NCBI RefSeq assembly: GCF_051020975.1
Contig: NW_027478162.1
Span: forward strand, 3,470,501 to 3,534,500
Direction of reading: 5' to 3'
DNA: 64,000 bases
Source: Osmia lignaria lignaria
Lineage: Eukaryota > Arthropoda > Insecta > Hymenoptera > Megachilidae
A model generated the notes under the pieces. The model was not told where the DNA came from. It searched no databases and saw nothing but the letters and a program-made list of their open reading frames with translations. The number at the start of each line of letters is the position of its first letter. Position 1 is the first letter of the stretch. Made by a program: the position numbers and the translations under genes. Shown in pieces: positions 1 to 13,130 of this stretch.

Positions 1-250
1 TCTGCACAGCTAAGCTGGAAGTGGCATTTGCGGCTCGCACTAGTGCAGAGTTATCTCAAAGAAAGGGGCCACGGTGTTTCTGTATCTCTATTATGTTGGT
101 GCGGCTTCGGAACTTTTAAATATCTTGATATATCTCGAGAACTACGCATCTGATCAAATAATATCATAGAACATAAAAAGTAGGAAACTTAATTCTCCAC
201 AAATAAGGTCTCTTAACATTTTGCCATAGCTCGCTTCGTTTCCGAGATAT
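1..250 (+). repeat. Partial monomer at the window's left edge
   Basis: The window opens inside a monomer at TCTGCACAGC, which corresponds to position 323 in the next copy, so about 72 bp of this copy lie outside. It has the GCGGCTCGCACTAGTG mid-body type and the I-type tail (GAGAACTACGCATC, AAAAAGTAGGAAACTTAA). Confidence 0.95.
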
Positions 251-3200
251 TTGCAGATTTATCTCAAGGGAAGGGGCCTGACGGACATATTTCGAGATAT
301 TTCTTCTTCTTGTTGGTCTTCTTCTGCACAGCTAAGCTGGAAGTGGCATTTGCAGCTCGCAATAGTGCAGAGTTATCTCGAAGAAAGGGGCCACGGTGTT
401 TCTGTATCTCTATTATGTTGGTGCGGCTTCGGATCTTTTAAATATCTCGATATATCTCGAGAACTACGCATCTGATCAAAAAATATCATAGAACATAAAA
501 AGTAGGAAACTTCATTCTCTACCAAAAAGGTCTCTTAACATTTTGCCATAGCTCGCTTTGTTTCCGAGATATTTGCAGATTTATCTCGAGGGAAGGGGCC
601 TGACGGACATATTTCGAGATATTTCTTCTTCTTGTTGTTCTTCTTCTGCACAGCTAAGCTGGAAGCGGCATTTGCGGCTCGCACTAGTGCAGAGTTATCT
701 CAAAGAAAGGGGCCACGGTGTTTCTGTATCTCGATTATGTTGGTGCAGCTTCGGATCTTTTAAATATCTCGATATATCTCGAAAACTACGCTTCTGATCA
801 AAAAATATCATAGAACATAAATTGTAGGAAACATAATTCTCTACAAAAAAGGTCTCTTAACATTTTGCCATAGCTCGTTTCGTTTCCGAGATATTTGCAG
901 ATATATCTCAAGGGAAGGGGCCTGACGGACATATTTCGGGATATTTCTTCTTCTTGTTGTTCTTCTTCTGCACAGCTAAACTGGAAGTGGCATGTCCAGC
1001 TCGCAATAGTGCAGAGTTATCTGAAAGAAAGGGGCCACGGTGTTTCTGTATCTCTATTATGTTGGTGCGGCTTCGGAACTTTTAAATATCTTGATATATC
1101 TCGAGAACTACGCATCTGATCAAATAATATCATAGAACATAAAAAGTAGGAAACTTAATTCTCTACAAATAAGGTCTCTTAACATTTTGCCATAGCTCGC
1201 TTCGTTTCCGAGATATTTGCAGATTTATCTCAAGGGAAGGGGCCTGACGGACATATTTCGAGATATTTCTTCTTCTTGTTGGTCTTCTTCTGCACAGCTA
1301 AGCTGGAAGTGGCATTTGCAGCTCGCAATAGTGCAGAGTTATCTCAAAGAAAGGGGCCACGGTGTTTCTGTATCTCTATTATGTTGGTGCGGCTTCGGAA
1401 CTTTTAAATATCTTGATATATCTCGAGAACTACGCATCTGATCAAAAAATATCATAGAACATAAAAAGTAGGAAACTTCATTCTCTACCAAAAAGGTCTC
1501 TTAACATTTTGCCATAGCTCGCTTCGTTTCCGAGATATATGCAGATTTATCTCAAGGGAAGGGGCCTGACGGACATATTTCGGGATATTTCTTCTTCTTG
1601 TTGTTCTTCTTCTGCACAGCTAAACAGGAAGTGGCATTTCCAGCTCGCAATAGTGCAGAGTTATCTGAAAGAAAGGGGCCACGGTGTTTCTGTATCTCTA
1701 TTATGTTGGTGCGGCTTCGGTACTTTTAAATATCTTGATATATCTCGAGAACTACGCATCTGATCAAATAATATCGTAGAACATAAAAAGTAGGAAACTT
1801 AATTCTCTACAAATAAGGTCTCTTAACATTTTGCCATAGCTCGCTTCGTTTCCGAGATATTTGCAGATTCATCTCAAGGGAAGGGGCCTGACGGACATAT
1901 TTCGAGATATTTCTTCTTCTTGTTGGTCTTCTTCTGCACAGCTAAGCTGGAAGTGGCATTTGCAGCTCGCAATGGTGCAGAGTTATCTCAAAGAAAGGGG
2001 CCACGGTGTTTCTGTATCTCTATTATGTTGGTGCGGCTTCGGATCTTTTAAATATCTCGATATATCTCGAAAACTACGCTTCTGATCAAAAAATATCATA
2101 GAACCTAAATTGTGGGAAATATAATTCTCTACAAAAAAGGTCTCTTAACATTTTGCCGTAGCTCGCTTCGTTTCCGAGATATTTGCAGATTTATCTCAAG
2201 GGAAGGGGCCTGACGGACATATTTCCAGATATTTCTTCTTCTTGTTGTTCTTCTTCTGCACAGCTAAGCTGGAAGTGGCATTTGCAGCTCGCAATAGTGC
2301 AGGGTTATCTCAAAGAAAGGGGCCACGGTGTTTCTGTATCTCTATTATGTTGGTGCGGCTTCGGAACTTTTAAATATCTTGATATATCTCGAGAACTACG
2401 CATCCGATCAAAAAATATCATAGAACATAAAAAGTAGGAAACTGAATTCTCTACAAAAAAGGTCTCTTAACATTTTGCCATAGCTCGCTTCGTTTCCGAG
2501 ATATTTGCAGATTTATCTCGAGGGAAGGGGCCTGACGGACATATTTCGAGATATTTCTTCTTCTTGTTGTTCTTCTTCTGCACAGCTAAGCTGGAAGCGG
2601 CATTTGCGGCTCGCACTAGTGCAGAGTTATCTCAAAGAAAGGGGCCACGGTGTTTCTGTATCTCTATTATGTTGGTGCAGCTTCGGATCTTTTAAATATC
2701 TCGATATATCTCGAAAACTACGCTTCTGATCAAAAAATATCATAGAACATAAATTGTAGGAAACATAATTCTCTACAAAAAAGGTCTCTTAACATTTTGC
2801 CATAGCTCGTTTCGTTTCCGAGATATTTGCAGATATATCTCAAGGGAAGGGGCCTGACGGACATATTTCGAGATATTTCCTCTTCTTGTTGTTCTTCTTC
2901 TGCACAGCTAAACTGGAAGTGGCATTTCCAGCTCGCAATAGCGCAGAGTTATCTCAAAGAAAGGGGCCACGGTGTTTCTGTATCTCTATTATGTTGGTGC
3001 GGCTTCGGAACTTTTAAATATCTTGATATATCTCGAGAACGACGCATCTGATCAAAAAATATCATAGAACATAAAAAGTAGGAAACTTAATTCTCTACAA
3101 ATAAGGTCTCTTAACATTTTGCCATAGCTCGCTTCGTTTCCGAGATATTTGCAGATTTATCTCAAGGGAAGGGGCCTGACGGACATTTTTCGAGATATTT

Positions 3201-3792
3201 CTTCTTCTTGTTGTTCTTCTTCTGCACAGCTAAGCTGGAAGTGGCATTTGCAGCTCGCAATGGTGCAGAGTTATCTCAAAGAAAGGGGCCACGGTGTTTC
3301 TGTATCTCTATTATGTTGGTGCGGCTTCGGATCTTTTAAATATCTCGATATATCTCGAAAACTACGCTTCTGATCAAAAAATATCATAGAACCTAAATTG
3401 TGGGAAATATAATTCTCTACAAAAAAGGTCTCTTAACATTTTGCCGTAGCTCGCTTCGTTTCCGAGATATTTGCAGATTTATCTCAAGGGAAGGGGCCTG
3501 ACGGACATATTTCGAGATATTTCTTCTTCTTGTTGTTCTTCTTCTGCACAGCTAAGCTGGAAGTGGCATTTGCGGCTCGCACTAGTGCACAGTTATCTCA
3601 AAGAAAGGGGCCACGGTGTTTCTGTATCTCTATTATGTTGGTGCGTCTTCGGAACTTTTAAATATCTTGATATATCTCGAGAACTACGCTTCTGATCAAA
3701 AAATATCATACAACGTAAATTGTAGGAAACATTATTCTCTACAAAAAAGGTCTCTTAACATTTTGCCATAGCTCGCTTCGTTTCCGAGATAT
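251..3792 (+). repeat. Mixed array segment, monomers 1-11
   Basis: Eleven monomers of mixed haplotypes. The copies at 573-1216 and 2505-3148 form similar pairs: the first has a TTATCTCGAGGG head and a b/F body, the second has GATATATCTC with a c body. The copies at 1861 and 3149 share TTTGCAGCTCGCAATGGTG and the rare tail ACCTAAATTGTGGGAAATAT, which returns after 15707. TTGTTGGTC (one extra G in the mirror tract) is concentrated here, at 251, 1217 and 1861. Confidence 0.85.
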
Positions 3793-4758
3793 TTGCAGAT
3801 TCATCTCAAGGGAAGGGGTCTGACGGACATATTTCGAGATATTTCTTCTTCTTGTTGTTCTTCTTCTGCACAGCTACGCTCGAAGTGGCATTTGCAGCTC
3901 GCAATAGTGCAGAGTTATCTCAAAGAAAGAGGCCACGGTGTTTCTGTACCTCTATTATGTTGGTGCAGCTTCGGAACTTTTAAATATCTTGATATATCTC
4001 GAGAACTACGCATCTGATCAAAAAATATCATCGAACATAAAAAGTAGGAAACTTAATTCTCTACAAAAAAGGTCTCTTAACATTTTGCCATAGCTCGCTT
4101 CGTTTCCGAGATATTTGCAGATTTATCTCAAGGGAAGGGTCCTGATGGACATATTTCGAGATATTTCTTCTTCTTGTTGTTCTTCTTCTGCACAGCTAAA
4201 CTGGAAGTGGCATTTCCAGCTCGCAATCGTGCAGAGTTATCTCAAAGAAAGGGGCCACGGTGTTTCTGTATCTCTATTATGTTGGTGCGGCTTCGGAACT
4301 TATAAATATCTCGATATATCTCGAAAACTACGCTTCTGATCAAAAAATATCATAGAACATAAATTGTAGGAAACATAATTCTCTACAAAAAACGTCTCTC
4401 AACATTTTGCCATAGCTCGCTTCGTTTCCGAGATATTTGCAGATTCAGCTCAAAGGAACGGGCCTGACGGACATATTTCGAGATACTTCTTCTTCTTGTT
4501 GTTCTTCTTCTGCACAGCTAAACTGGAAGTGGCATTTCCAGCTCGCAATCGTGCAGAGTTATCTCAAAGAAAGGGGCCACGGTGTTTCTGTATCTCTATT
4601 ATGTTGGTGCGGCTTCGGAACTTTTAAATATCTCGATATATCTCGAAAACTACGCTTCTGATCAAAAAATATCATAGAACATAAATTGTAGGAAACATAA
4701 TTCTCTACAAAAAACGTCTCTCAACATTTTGCCATAGCTCGCTTCGTTTCCGAGATAT
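3793..4758 (+). repeat. Three-monomer block, occurrence 1 of 4
   Basis: The first monomer carries GATTCATCTC, GCTCGAAGTGG, TCTGTACCTC, TGGTGCAGCTTCGG and CATCGAACAT. The second carries GGGTCCTGATGGAC with a c body. The third has the Q head. The same ordered markers recur at 11843, 14741 and 22794, so this is one ancestral block dispersed to four places. Here the third monomer has a c body, unlike the later occurrences. Confidence 0.85.
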
Positions 4759-6046
4759 TTGCAGATTCAGCTCAAAGGAACGGGCCTGACGGACATATTT
4801 CGAGATACTTCTTCTTCTTGTTGTTCTTCTTCTGCACAGCTAAGCTGGAAGTGGCATTTGCGGCTCGCACTAGTGCAGAGTTATCTCAAAGAAAGGGGCC
4901 ACGGTGTTTCTGTATCTCTATTATGTTGGTGCGGCTTCGGAACTCTTAAATATCTCGATATATCTCGAGAACTACGCATCTGATCGAAAAATATCATAGA
5001 ACATAAAAAGTAGGAAACTTAATTCTCTACAAAAGGGGTCTCTTAACATTTTGCCATAGCTCGCTTCGTTTCCGAGATATTTGCAGATTTATCTCAAGGG
5101 AAGGGGCCTGACGGACATATTTCGAGATATTTCTTCTTTTTGTTGTTCTTCTTATGCACAGCTAAGCTGGAAGTGGCATTTGCAGCTCGCAATAGTGCAG
5201 AGTTATCTCAAAGAAAGGGGCCACGGTGTTTCTGTATCTCTATTATGTTGGTGCGGCTTCGGATTTTTTACATATCTTGATATATCTCGAGAACTACGCA
5301 TCCGATCAAAAAATATCATAGAGCATAAAAAGTAGGAAACTTAATTCTCTACAAAAAAGGTCTCTTAACATTTTGCCATAGCTCGCTTCGTTTCCGAGAT
5401 ATTTGCAGATTTATCTCGAGGGAAGGGGCCTGACGGACATATTTCGAGATATTTCTTCTTCTTGTTGTTCTTCTTCTGCACAGCTAAGCTGGAAGCGGCA
5501 TTTGCGGCTCGCACTAGTGCAGGGTTATCTCAAAGAAAGGGGCCACGGTGTTTCTGTATCTCTATTATGTTGGTGCGGCTTCGGATCTTTTAAATATCTC
5601 GATATATCTCGAAAACTACGCTTCTGATTAAAAAATATCATAGAACATAAATTGTAGGAAACATAATTCTCTACAAAAAAGGTCTCTTAACATTTTGCCA
5701 TAGCTCGTTTCGTTTCCGAGATATTTGCAGATTTATCTCAAGGGAAGGGGCCTGACGGACATATTTCGAGATATTTCTTCTTCTTCTTGTTCTTCTTCTG
5801 CACAGCTAAACTGGAAGTGGCATTTCCAGCTCGCAATCGTGCAGAGTTATCTCAAAGAAAGGGGCCACGGTGTTTCTGTATCTCTATTATGTTGGTGCGG
5901 CTTCGGAACTTTTAAATATCTCGATATATCTCGAAAACTACGCTTCTGATCAAAAAATATCATAGAACATAAATTGTAGGAAACATAATTCTCTACAAAA
6001 AACGTCTCTCAACATTTTGCCATAGCTCGCTTCGTTTCCGAGATAT
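4759..6046 (+). repeat. Four-monomer HOR, copy 1 (1,288-bp period)
   Basis: The four monomers match 6047-7334 in order: a Q head with b body and ACTCTTAAATATC; then CTTCTTTTTGTTG with GGATTTTTTA; then a CTCGAGGG head with TGCAGGGTTATC and CTGATTAAAAAA; then a c-type copy. Differences include CTTATGCACAG at 5152 and ACATATCTTG at 5269, absent from copy 2. Confidence 0.85.
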
Positions 6047-7334
6047 TTGCAGATTCAGCTCAAAGGAACGGGCCTGACGGACATATTTCGAGATACTTCT
6101 TCTTCTTGTTGTTCTTCTTCTGCACAGCTAAGCTGGAAGTGGCATTTGCGGCTCGCACTAGTGCAGAGTTATCTCAAAGAAAGGGGCCACGGTGTTTCTG
6201 TATCTCTATTATGTTGGTGCGGCTTCGGAACTCTTAAATATCTCGATATATCTCGAGAACTACGCATCTGATCGAAAAATATCATAGAACATAAAAAGTA
6301 GGAAACTTAATTCTCTACAAAAGAGGTCTCTTAACATTTTGCCATAGCTCGCTTCGTTTCCGAGATATTTGCAGATTTATCTCAAGGGAAGGGGCCTGAC
6401 GGACATATTTCGAGATATTTCTTCTTTTTGTTGTTCTTCTTCTGCACAGCTAAGCTGGAAGTGGCATTTGCAGCTCGCAATAGTGCAGAGTTATCTCAAC
6501 GAAAGGGGCCACGGTGTTTCTGTATCTCTATTATGTTGGTGCGGCTTCGGATTTTTTAAATATCTTGATATATCTCGAGAACTACGCATCCGATCAAAAA
6601 ATATCATAGAGCATAAAAAGTAGGAAACTTAATTCTCTACAAAAAAGGTCTCTTAACATTTTGCCATAGCTCGCTTCGTTTCCGAGATATTTGCAGATTT
6701 ATCTCGAGGGAAGGGGCCTGACGGACATATTTCGAGATATTTCTTCTTCTTGTTGTTCTTCTTCTGCACAGCTAAGCTGGAAGCGGCATTTGCGGCTCGC
6801 ATTAGTGCAGGGTTATCTCAAAGAAAGGGGCCACGGTGTTTCTGTATCTCTATTATGTTGGTGCGGCTTCGGATCTTTTAAATATCTCGATATATCTCGA
6901 AAACTACGCTTCTGATTAAAAAATATCATAGAACATAAATTGTAGGAAACATAATTCTCTACAAAAAAGGTCTCTTAACATTTTGCCATAGCTCGTTTCG
7001 TTTCCGAGATATTTGCAGATATATCTCAAGGGAAGGGGCCTGACGGACATATTTCGAGATATTTCCTCTTCTTGTTGTTCTTCTTCTGCACAGCTAAACT
7101 GGAAGTGGCATTTCCAGCTCGCAATAGCGCAGAGTTATCTCAAAGAAAGGGGCCACGGTGTTTCTGTATCTCTATTATGTTGGTGCGTCTTCGGAACTTT
7201 TAAATATCTCGATATATCTCGAAAACTACGTTTCTGATCAAAAAATATCATAGAACATAAATTGTAGGAAACATAATTCTCTACAAAAAACGTCTCTTAA
7301 CATTTTGCCATAGTTCGCTTCGTTTCCGAGATAT
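6047..7334 (+). repeat. Four-monomer HOR, copy 2 (1,288-bp period)
   Basis: Second copy of the block at 4759-6046. Its last monomer (7013) has GATATATCTC, CAATAGCGCAG and TGGTGCGTCTTCGG and belongs with the copies at 10555 and 13453 rather than with 5725, so the similarity ends within that monomer. Confidence 0.85.
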
Positions 7335-8300
7335 TTGCAGATTCAGCTCAAAGGAACTGGCCTGACGGACATATTTCGAGATATTTTTTCTTCTTGTTGT
7401 TCTTCCTCTGCACAGCTAAGCTGGAAGTGGCATCTGCAGCTCGCAATAGTGCAGAGTTATCTCAAAGAAAGGGGCCACGATGTTTCTGTATCTCTATTAT
7501 GTTGGGGCGGCTTCGGAACTTTTAAATAAATCGATATATCTCGAAAACTACGCTTCTGATCAAAAAATATCATAGAACATAAATTGTAGGAAACTTAATT
7601 CTCTACAAAAAAGGTCTCTTAACATTTTGCCATAGCTCTCTTCGTTTCCGAGATATTTGCAGATTTATCTCAAGGGAAGGGGCCTGACGGACATATTTCG
7701 AGATATTTCTTCTTCTTGTTGTTCTTCTTCTGCACAGCTTAGCTGGAAGTGGCATTTGCAGCTCGCAATAGTGCAGAGTTATCTCAAAGAAAGGGGCCAC
7801 GGTGTTTCTGTATCTCTATTATGTTGGTGCGGCTTCGGAACTTTTAAATATCTTGATATATCTCGAGAACTACGCGTCTGATCAAAAAATATCATAGAAC
7901 ATAAAAAGTAGGAAACTTAATTCTCTACAAAAACGGTCTCTTAACATTTTGCCATGGCTCGCTTCGTTTCCGAGATATTTGCAGATATATCTCAAGGGAA
8001 GGGGCCTGACGGACACATTTCGAGATATTTCTTCTTCTTGTTGTTCTTCTTCTGCACAGCTAAGCTGGAAGTGGCATTTGCGGCTCGCACTAGTGCACAG
8101 TTATCTCAAAGAAAGGGGCCACGGTGTTTCTGTATCTCTATTATGTTGGTGCGTCTTCGGAACTTTTAAATATCTTGATATATCTCGAGAACTACGCTTC
8201 TGATCAAAAAATATCATAGAACGTAAATTGTAGGAAACATTATTCTCTACAAAAAAGGTCTCTTAACATTTTGCCATAGCTCGCTTCGTTTCCGAGATAT
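6691..8300 (+). repeat. Five-monomer block, occurrence 1 of 3
   Basis: The markers in order are a CTCGAGGG head with TGCAGGGTTATC; CAATAGCGCAG; a Q head with TTTTTTCTTC, GTTGGGGCGG and TTTAAATAAATCG; CACAGCTTAGCTGG with ACGCGTCTG; and GCCATGGCTCGC with a GTGCACAG body. The same series is at 10233 (3,542 bp later, 11 monomers) and 13131 (2,898 bp after that, 9 monomers). Confidence 0.88.
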
Positions 8301-8622
8301 TTGCATATTCATCTCAAGGGAAGGGGTCTGACGGACATATTTCGAGATATTTCTTCTTCTTGTTGTTCTTCTTCTGCACAGCTAAACTGGAAGTGGCATT
8401 TCCAGCTCGCAATAGTGCAGAGTTATCTCAAAGAAAGGGGCCACGGTGTTTCTGTATCTCTATTATGTTGGTGCGGCTTCGGAACTCTTAAATATCTCGA
8501 TATATCTCGAGAACTACGCATCTGATCAAAAAATATCATAGAACATAAAAAGTAGGAAACTTAATTCTCTACAAAAAAGGTCTCTTAACATTTTCCCATA
8601 GCTCGCTTCGTTTCCGAGATAT
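8301..8622 (+). repeat. Chimeric monomer at a block boundary
   Basis: The head GCATATTCATCTC with GGGGTCTGACGG matches the monomers at 11843 and 14741, but the body is c type (AAACTGG, TTTCCAG) and is followed by GGAACTCTTAAATATC. It looks like a recombination or gene-conversion joint between two monomer lineages. Confidence 0.75.
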
Positions 8623-10232
8623 TTGCAGATTTATCTCAAGGGAAGGGGCCTGACGGACATATTTCGAGATATTTCTTCTTCTTGTTGTTCTTCTTCTGCA
8701 CAGCTAAGCTGGAAGTGGCATTTGCAGCGCGCAATAGTGCAGAGTTATCTCAAAGAAAGGGGCCACGGTGTTTCTGTATCTCTATTATGTTGGTGCGGCT
8801 TCGGAACTTTTAAATATCTTGATATATCTCGAGAACTACGCATCTGTTCAAAAAATATCATAGAACATAAAAAGTAGGAATCCTAATTTTCTACAAAAAA
8901 GGTCTCTTAACATTTTGCCGTAGCTCGCTTCGTTTCCGAGATATTTGCAGATTTATCTGAAGGGAAGGGTCCTGACGGACATATTTCGAGGTATTTCTTC
9001 TTCTTGTTGTTCTTCTTCTGCACAGCTAAACTGGAAGTGGCATTTCCAGCTCGCAATCATGCAGAGTTATCTCAAAGAGAGGGGCCACGGTGTTTCTGTA
9101 TCTCTATTATGTTGGTGCGGCTTCGGAACTTTTAAATATCTTGATATATCTCGAGAACTACGCATCTGATCAAAAAATATCATAGAACATAAAAAGTAGG
9201 AAACCTAATTTTCTACAAAAAAGGTCTCTTAACATTTTGCCGTAGCTCGCTTCGTTTCCGAGATATTTGCAGATTTATCTCAAGGGAAGGGGCCTGACAG
9301 ACATATTTCGAGATATTTCTTCTTCTTGTTGTTCTTCTTCTGCACAGCTAAGCTGGAAGTGGCATTTGCAGCGCGCAATAGTGCAGAGTTATCTCAAAGA
9401 GAGGGGCCACGGTGTTTCTGTATCTCTATTATGTTGGTGCGGCTTCGGAACTTTTAAATATCTTGATACATCTCGAGAACTACGCCTCTGATCGAAAAAT
9501 ATCATAGAACATAAAAAGTTGGAAACTTAATTCTCTACAAAAAAGGTCTCTTAACATTTTCCCATAGCTGGCATCGTTTCCGAGATATTTGCAGATTTAG
9601 CTCAAGGGAAGGGGCCTGACGGACATATTCCGAGATATTTCTTCTTCTTGTTGTTCCTCTTCTGCACAGCTAAGCTGGAAGTGGCATTTGCAGGTCGCAA
9701 TAGTGCAGAGTTATCTCAAAGAAAGGGGCCACGGTGTTTCTGTATCTCTATTATGTTGGTGCGGCTTCGGAACTTTTAAATATCTCGATATATCTCGAAA
9801 ACTACGCTTCTGATCAAAAAATATCAGAGAACTTAAATTGTAGGAAACATAGTTCTCTACAAAAAAGGTCTCTTAACATTTTGCCATAGCTCGCTTCGTT
9901 TCCCAGATATTTGCAGATTTATCTCAAGGGAAGGGGCCTGACGGACATATTTCGAGATATTTCTTCTTCTTGTTGTTCTTCTTCTGCACAGCTAAGCTGG
10001 AAGTGGCATTTGCAGCTCGCAATAGTGCAGAGTTATCTCAAAGAAAGGGGCCACGGTGTTTCTGTATCTCTATTATGTTGGTGCGGCTTCGGAACTCTTA
10101 AATATCTCGATATATCTCGAGAACTACGCATCTGATCGAAAAATATCATAGAACATAAAAAGTAGGAAACTTAATTCTCTACAAAAAAGGTCTCTTAACA
10201 TTTTGCCATAGCTCGCTTCCTTTCCGAGATAT
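8623..10232 (+). repeat. Five-monomer block, occurrence 1 of 2 (8,050-bp offset)
   Basis: The markers in order are GCAGCGCGC with CATCTGTTCAAAA and GGAATCCTAATTTT; CTGAAGGGAAGGGTCCTG with GAGGTATTTC and CAATCATGCAG; CCTGACAGACAT with GATACATCTCGAG; the GATTTAGCTC copy with CCCATAGCTGGCATCG; and TTCCCAGATATTTG. All recur at 16673-18282, exactly 25 monomers downstream. Confidence 0.88.
9589..9910 (+). repeat. GATTTAGCTC-lineage monomer, copy 1 of 6
   Basis: It carries linked changes spread over the monomer: CCCATAGCTGGCATCG just upstream, GATTTAGCTCAAGG, CATATTCCGAGATATT, GTTGTTCCTCTTC, GCAGGTCGC and TATCAGAGAAC. The same set recurs at 17639, 25692, 26980, 57888 and 62395. Confidence 0.88.
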
Positions 10233-13130
10233 TTGCAGATTTATCTCGAGGGAAGGGGCCTGACGGACACATTTCGAGATATTTCTTCTTCTTGTTGTTC
10301 TTCTTCTGCACAGCTAAGCTGGAAGCGGCATTTGCGGCTCGCATTAGTGCAGGGTTATCTCAAAGAAAGGGGCCACGGTGTTTCTGTATCTCTATTATGT
10401 TGGTGCGGCTTCGGATCTTTTAAATATCTCGATATATCTCGAAAACTACGCTTCTGATTAAAAAATATCATAGAACATAAATTGTAGGAAACATAATTCT
10501 CTACAAAAAAGGTCTCTTAACATTTTGCCATAGCTCGTTTCGTTTCCGAGATATTTGCAGATATATCTCAAGGGAAGGGGCCTGACGGACATATTTCGAG
10601 ATATTTCCTCTTCTTGTTGTTCTTCTTCTGCACAGCTAAACTGGAAGTGGCATTTCCAGCTCGCAATAGCGCAGAGTTATCTCAAAGAAAGGGGCCACGG
10701 TGTTTCTGTATCTCTATTATGTTGGTGCGTCTTCGGAACTTTTAAATATCTCGATATATCTCGAAAACTACGTTTCTGATCAAAAAATATCATAGAACAT
10801 AAATTGTAGGAAACATAATTCTCTACAAAAAACGTCTCTTAACATTTTGCCATAGTTCGCTTCGTTTCCGAGATATTTGCAGATTCAGCTCAAAGGAACT
10901 GGCCTGACGGACATATTTCGAGATATTTTTTCTTCTTGTTGTTCTTCCTCTGCACAGCTAAGCTGGAAGTGGCATCTGCAGCTCGCAATAGTGCAGAGTT
11001 ATCTCAAAGAAAGGGGCCACGGTGTTTCTGTATCTCTATTATGTTGGGGCGGCTTCGGAACTTTTAAATAAATCGATATATCTCGAAAACTACGCTTCTG
11101 ATCAAAAAATATCATAGAACATAAATTGTAGGAAACTTAATTCTCTACAAAAAAGGTCTCTTAACATTTTGCCATAGCTCTCTTCGTTTCCGAGATATTT
11201 GCAGATTTATCTCAAGGGAAGGGGCCTGACGGACATATTTCGAGATATTTCTTCTTCTTGTTGTTCTTCTTCTGCACAGCTTAGCTGGAAGTGGCATTTG
11301 CAGCTCGCAATAGTGCAGAGTTATCTCAAAGAAAGGGGCCACGGTGTTTCTGTATCTCTACTATGTTGGTGCGGCTTCGGAACTTTTAAATATCTTGATA
11401 TATCTCGAGAACTACGCGTCTGATCAAAAAATATCATAGAACATAAAAAGTAGGAAACTTAATTCTCTACAAAAACGGTCTCTTAACATTTTGCCATGGC
11501 TCGCTTCGTTTCCGAGATATTTGCAGATATATCTCAAGGGAAGGGGCCTGACGGACACATTTCGAGATATTTCTTCTTCTTGTTGTTCTTCTTCTGCACA
11601 GCTAAGCTGGAAGTGGCATTTGCGGCTCGCACTAGTGCACAGTTATCTCAAAGAAAGGGGCCACGGTGTTTCTGTATCTCTATTATGTTGGTGCGTCTTC
11701 GGAACTTTTAAATATCTTGATATATCTCGAGAACTACGCTTCTGATCAAAAAATATCATAGAACGTAAATTGTAGGAAACATTATTCTCTACAAAAAAGG
11801 TCTCTTAACATTTTGCCATAGCTCGCTTCGTTTCCGAGATATTTGCATATTCATCTCAAGGGAAGGGGTCTGACGGACATATTTCGAGATATTTCTTCTT
11901 CTTGTTGTTCTTCTTCTGCACAGCTAAGCTCGAAGTGGCATTTGCAGCTCGCAATAGTGCAGAGTTATCTCAAAGAAAGAGGCCACGGTGTTTCTGTACC
12001 TCTATTATGTTGGTGCAGCTTCGGAACTTTTAAATATCTTGATATATCTCGAGAACTACGCATCTGATCAAAAAATATCATCGAACATAAAAAGTAGGAA
12101 ACTTAATTCTCTACAAAAAAGGTCTCTTAACATTTTGCCATAGCTCGCTTCGTTTCCGAGATATTTGCAGATTTATCTCAAGGGAAGGGTCCTGATGGAC
12201 ATATTTCGAGATATTTCTTCTTCTTGTTGTTCTTCTTCTGCACAGCTAAACTGGAAGTGGCATTTCCAGCTCGCAATCGTGCAGAGTTATCTCAAAGAAA
12301 GGGGCCACGGTGTTTCTGTATCTCTATTATGTTGGTGCGGCTTCGGAACTTTTAAATATCTCGATATATCTCGAAAACTACGCTTCTGATCAAAAAATAT
12401 CATAGAACATAAATTGTAGGAAACATAATTCTCTACAAAAAACGTCTCTCAACATTTTGCCATAGCTCGGTTCGTTTCCGAGATATTTGCAGATTCAGCT
12501 CAAAGGAACGGGCCTGACGGACATATTTCGAGATACTTCTTCTTCTTGTTGTTCTTCTTCTGCACAGCTAAGCTGGAAGTGGCATTTGCAGCTCGCAATA
12601 GTGCAGAGTTATCTCAAAGAAAGGGGCCACGGTGTTTCTGTATCTCTATTATGTTGGTGCGGCTTCGGAACTCTTAAATATCTCGATATATCTCGAGAAC
12701 TACGCATCTGATCGAAAAATATCATAGAACATAAAAAGTAGGAAACTTAATTCTCTACAAAAGAGGTCTCTTAACATTTTGCCATAGCTCGCTTCGTTTC
12801 CGAGATATTTGCAGATTTATCTCAAGGGAAGGGGCCTGACGGACATATTTCGAGATATTTCTTCTTTTTGTTGTTCTTCTTCTGCACTGCTAAGCTGGAA
12901 GTGGCATTTGCAGCTCGCAATAGTGCAGAGTTATCTCAAAGAAAGGGGCCACGGTGTTTCTGTATCTCTATTATGTTGGTGCGGCTTCGGATTTTTTAAA
13001 TATCTTGATATATCTCGAGAACTACGCATCCGATCAAAAAATATCATAGAGCATAAAAAGTAGGAAACTTAATTCTCTACAAAAAAGGTCTCTTAACATT
13101 TTGCCATAGCTCGCTTGGTTTCCGAGATAT
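10233..13130 (+). repeat. Nine-monomer HOR, copy 1 (2,898-bp period)
   Basis: Nine monomers whose order and private variants match 13131-15706. Shared rare variants include CTGATTAAAAAA, TTTAAATAAATCG, CACAGCTTAGC, GCCATGGCTC, GCATATTCATC, CATCGAACAT, CCTGATGGAC and AGCTCGGTTCG. The ninth monomer (12809, with CTTCTTTTTGTTG) has no counterpart after 15706, where another lineage begins. Confidence 0.88.

Noticed and set aside
7517..7540. Polyadenylation-like AATAAA in TTTAAATAAATCG (also in the monomers at 10877 and 13775)
   Set aside because: It is a variant of the monomer shared by one duplicated block, with no transcription unit around it.
7954..8169. ATG-initiated 71-codon + strand frame (also at 11496 and 14394)
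   Set aside because: It is created by the single change CCATAG to CCATGG, shared by three copies of one duplicated block. It lies in another frame of the same satellite and has no coding features.
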